Positions 7,439 through 8,582 of a stretch of 8,582 nucleotides of DNA are shown here, piece after piece. This stretch comes from UBA7396 sp964404065. GTDB lineage: Bacteria; Patescibacteriota; Gracilibacteria; BD1-5; UBA6164. Position 1 is the stretch's first letter, and each line of letters begins with the position of its first letter. Below the pieces are notes generated by a model, which did not search any database, was not told where the DNA came from, and saw only the letters and a list, made by a program, of their open reading frames with translations. The translations under genes and the position numbers were made by a program. The stretch lies in the NCBI GenBank assembly GCA_964404065.1, contig CAYOIP010000044.1, forward strand, positions 1 through 8,582, written 5' to 3'.

Positions 7439-7468
7439 AAAAAGGAATAATTAGATTTATTCCTTTTT
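7439..7468 (+). terminator. Terminator of the rbfA-ftsQ operon
   Basis: A perfect 12-bp stem, AAAAAGGAATAA (7439-7450) with TTATTCCTTTTT (7457-7468), and a 6-nt loop. It directly abuts the ftsQ stop codon. The symmetry, with A- and T-runs on both sides, lets it also stop minus-strand transcription arriving from the RsbW-like gene. Confidence 0.88.
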
Positions 7469-7498
7469 GTCATTATCTGGCTTGACCAGATAATCTAG
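7469..7498 (+). repeat. 30-nt palindromic repeat, copy A
   Basis: Flank GTCATT, stem ATCTGG, loop CTTGA, stem CCAGAT, flank AATCTAG. Hairpin arms are 7472-7480 and 7486-7494. Copy B nearby has the same flanks and loop in inverted orientation but a different stem. It sits directly against the operon terminator. Confidence 0.85.
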
Positions 7499-7512
7499 TA
7501 ATAAAAATTTTT

Positions 7513-7542
7513 CTAGATTCCCGTATCAAGTACGGGAATGAC
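7513..7542 (-). repeat. 30-nt palindromic repeat, copy B (inverted)
   Basis: Read on the minus strand: flank GTCATT, stem CCCGTA, loop CTTGA, stem TACGGG, flank AATCTAG. It is separated from copy A by 14 nt of A+T. Five of the six stem positions differ from copy A and all are compensated on the other arm. It could also act as a transcript-end structure for the RsbW-like gene, though no clean T-run follows. Confidence 0.85.
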
Positions 7543-7557
7543 ATTTTTAAGCAGTTT

Positions 7558-8085
7558 TTATATTTCTAATTTTTTATTTACTCAAACTATCAATCATCCA
7601 TTTATAGAATCTTTAAAATAAAGCTCATCAACAAGTTTTGTAATTATCATAAAAAGTCATCTTCATCTTATAGATTTATGATCTAAAAATCATTTTTCTA
7701 GTCTTTCAAGTCTCAAACATTCCATTTCTTGAGCGCTTTTTGATTTTTCTCAATCTCAAGAATCTTCAACTTCAATATTTATTAAAATATTGTTTTCTTT
7801 TTTTTCAAATTTAAATCTCATCAAATTTTCACTTCAAATTTTACTTCAATATTCTATTGCATTATTATTTAATTCATCAATTATCAAAACAAATCTGTTT
7901 TTCCATATCAAATCAAGTCAAATACAATCTAAAATAATAAGTAAATAATCTCTTAAATATTTAGCATTATTAAAATCAGATTTAAACAAAAATAAAACCT
8001 CAAAATTTGATTTTGTAGATAAAGACAACTTTATATCATCACTTATTGCACCAATTGGTGTTTTATCAACAGATATTTGTAGCAT
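7558..8085 (-). CDS. RsbW/SpoIIAB-like GHKL regulatory protein (anti-sigma factor/Ser-Thr kinase family)
   Basis: A 175-residue protein with one GHKL domain of the HATPase_c_2 type, as in RsbW and SpoIIAB, which bind sigma factors and phosphorylate an anti-anti-sigma partner. Visible motifs are the N-box VLIIDELNNNAIEYG (E71, N75), G1 EVEDSGDG (D108, G110, G112), and G2 SIRGRGLFMI (G141, G143). The G1 and G2 glycines are TGA codons. About 65 residues precede the N-box, close to family size. No membrane segment or sensor domain is fused, and no sigma factor or STAS partner lies in the window. It is preceded by a near-consensus promoter and no Shine-Dalgarno sequence. Fold confidence is high; the exact role (anti-sigma kinase or other partner switch) is not fixed by the sequence. 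Confidence 0.85.
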
Positions 8086-8116
8086 TATTTTAAAATAATT
8101 TAATTATTCAAAATGA

Positions 8117-8145
8117 AGTATAACACTTTTTTAAAGAAAAATCAA
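8117..8145 (-). promoter_or_regulatory. Predicted promoter of the RsbW-like gene
   Basis: Minus-strand TTGATT (8140-8145) and TATACT (8117-8122) with an ideal 17-nt spacer, the best sigma70-type match in the window. The -35 touches the outer end of the HU terminator hairpin. The leader is roughly 25 nt. Confidence 0.7.
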
Positions 8146-8180
8146 ATAAAAAATACCTGATTTCTCAGGTATTTTTTATT
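8145..8180 (-). terminator. Terminator of the HU gene
   Basis: A perfect 16-bp inverted repeat (8145-8160 with 8165-8180; core TACCTGA/TCAGGTA) with a TTTC loop on the plus strand and flanking T-runs. It starts 10 nt after the HU stop codon. Confidence 0.9.
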
Positions 8181-8190
8181 TTTTTGTTAA

Positions 8191-8463
8191 TTATCTAACA
8201 CTTTCTTTTAAAGTTTTACCAGCTCTAAAAACAGGAGTTTTCATAGCAGGGATAGAAATTTTAGCTCCAGTTCTTGGATTTACTCATTTCCTAGCAGCTC
8301 TTTTAGAAATTTTAAAAGCACCGAAACCAGTAATATTAACTTCTTTACCAGCTTTTAATTCAGAAGTAACAACTCCAACCATAGTGTTTAAAGCTTTACT
8401 TACAGCATCTTGAGATAAACCTGCAGCAGATGCAACTGCTTTTATAAAGTCTTGTTTTTTCAT
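8191..8463 (-). CDS. hup: HU-family DNA-binding protein
   Basis: The 90-residue product has the full length and pattern of HU, the dimeric nucleoid protein that bends DNA. It starts MKKQDFIKAVASAAGLSQDA, the N-terminal helix pair. Then come the signature beta-arm region EVNITGFGAFKISKRAARKG and VNPRTGAKISIPAMKTPVFR, which holds the G-F-G-x-F turn and the R-N/P-P-x-T arm tip with the intercalating proline, and finally AGKTLKESVR. The glycine in ARKG is a TGA codon, where other HUs also have glycine. Monocistronic, with its own promoter and a strong terminator. No Shine-Dalgarno sequence is visible. IHF is less likely because there is a single arm-type HU signature and no partner gene. Confidence 0.96.
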
Positions 8464-8496
8464 AACAAAAAAGTTATTAATAAAATAAACATAGAT

Positions 8497-8524
8497 ATTG
8501 TAGCAAGTTTAAAACAAATTGCAA
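8497..8524 (-). promoter_or_regulatory. Predicted HU promoter
   Basis: Minus-strand TTGCAA (8519-8524) and TACAAT (8497-8502) with a 16-nt spacer. A TG one base upstream of the -10 (TGCTACAAT) makes an extended -10, consistent with strong expression of a nucleoid protein. Confidence 0.6.
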
Positions 8525-8541
8525 ATCTTTTTTTATTTTTT

Positions 8542-8572
8542 TTGTTTAAATTAGGCAAAAAGATGTTATAAT
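8542..8572 (+). promoter_or_regulatory. Predicted plus-strand promoter for a gene beyond the right edge
   Basis: A perfect TATAAT (8567-8572) with an extended TG (TGTTATAAT) and a weak -35, TTGTTT (8542-8547), 19 nt upstream. It diverges from the HU promoter. The gene it would serve lies outside the window. Confidence 0.5.
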
Positions 8573-8582
8573 TAAATTTAAA

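Noticed and set aside
7469..7542. CRISPR array
   Set aside because: There are only two units, in inverted orientation, with a 14-nt A+T spacer and self-complementary stems. This is a palindromic repeat pair, not repeat-spacer structure, and no cas genes are present.
1..8582. Mycoplasma-type code 4 (TGA = Trp)
   Set aside because: Trp at G1 and G2 motif positions, the HU arm and the RbfA turn would break the families. TGG is used normally for Trp.

Overview
The window is a very A+T-rich bacterial chromosome segment that reads through only if UGA is an amino acid. UGA falls exactly on invariant glycines: the G1 and G2 glycines of three separate GHKL ATPase modules, the usual glycine of RbfA, and a glycine of HU. 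Tryptophan is still written UGG. That is genetic code 25 (UGA = Gly), known from the CPR/Patescibacteria lineages Gracilibacteria and Absconditabacteria (SR1). The source is therefore almost certainly one of these small, probably host-dependent bacteria. Under the standard code the window looks like many short broken ORFs; under code 25 it resolves into seven genes packed closely together.

Layout. Bases 1-213 (minus) hold the start of a peptidase U32-like gene cut by the window edge. Bases 214-344 hold a palindromic element and a terminator. Bases 345-5717 (minus) are one uninterrupted 1,790-codon gene that I do not recognise as a named family. It encodes an N-terminal Bergerat/GHKL ATPase module with its motifs in permuted order, an acidic linker, about three beta-rich repeats of roughly 140 residues, a second GHKL module in normal order, and a C-terminal HEFTH metallopeptidase-like motif. 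It has its own promoter and terminator. This giant protein is the most unusual object in the window.

Bases 5785-6134 carry rpsU-like bS21 (minus) with its terminator, and a compact divergent promoter region whose two -35 hexamers overlap on opposite strands. rpsU is the only gene here with a strong Shine-Dalgarno sequence. Bases 6135-7438 (plus) are a two-gene operon: rbfA (30S maturation) and, two bases later, an FtsQ/POTRA-type membrane protein. A terminator follows, then two inverted copies of a 30-nt palindrome that share flanks and loop but have compensated changes in the stem.

Bases 7558-8085 (minus) encode a small RsbW/SpoIIAB-like GHKL protein with a near-consensus sigma70-type promoter. 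Bases 8191-8463 (minus) encode an HU-family protein with a perfect 16-bp terminator hairpin. The right edge carries the HU promoter and a plus-strand promoter for a gene outside the window.

The small genes are housekeeping: ribosome assembly and initiation, division or envelope, nucleoid. The giant gene stands alone as its own transcription unit, so its neighbours do not reveal its role. Remodelling of a protein or nucleic-acid target by two ATPase clamps, with a beta-repeat binding platform and a terminal protease, is a hypothesis only.
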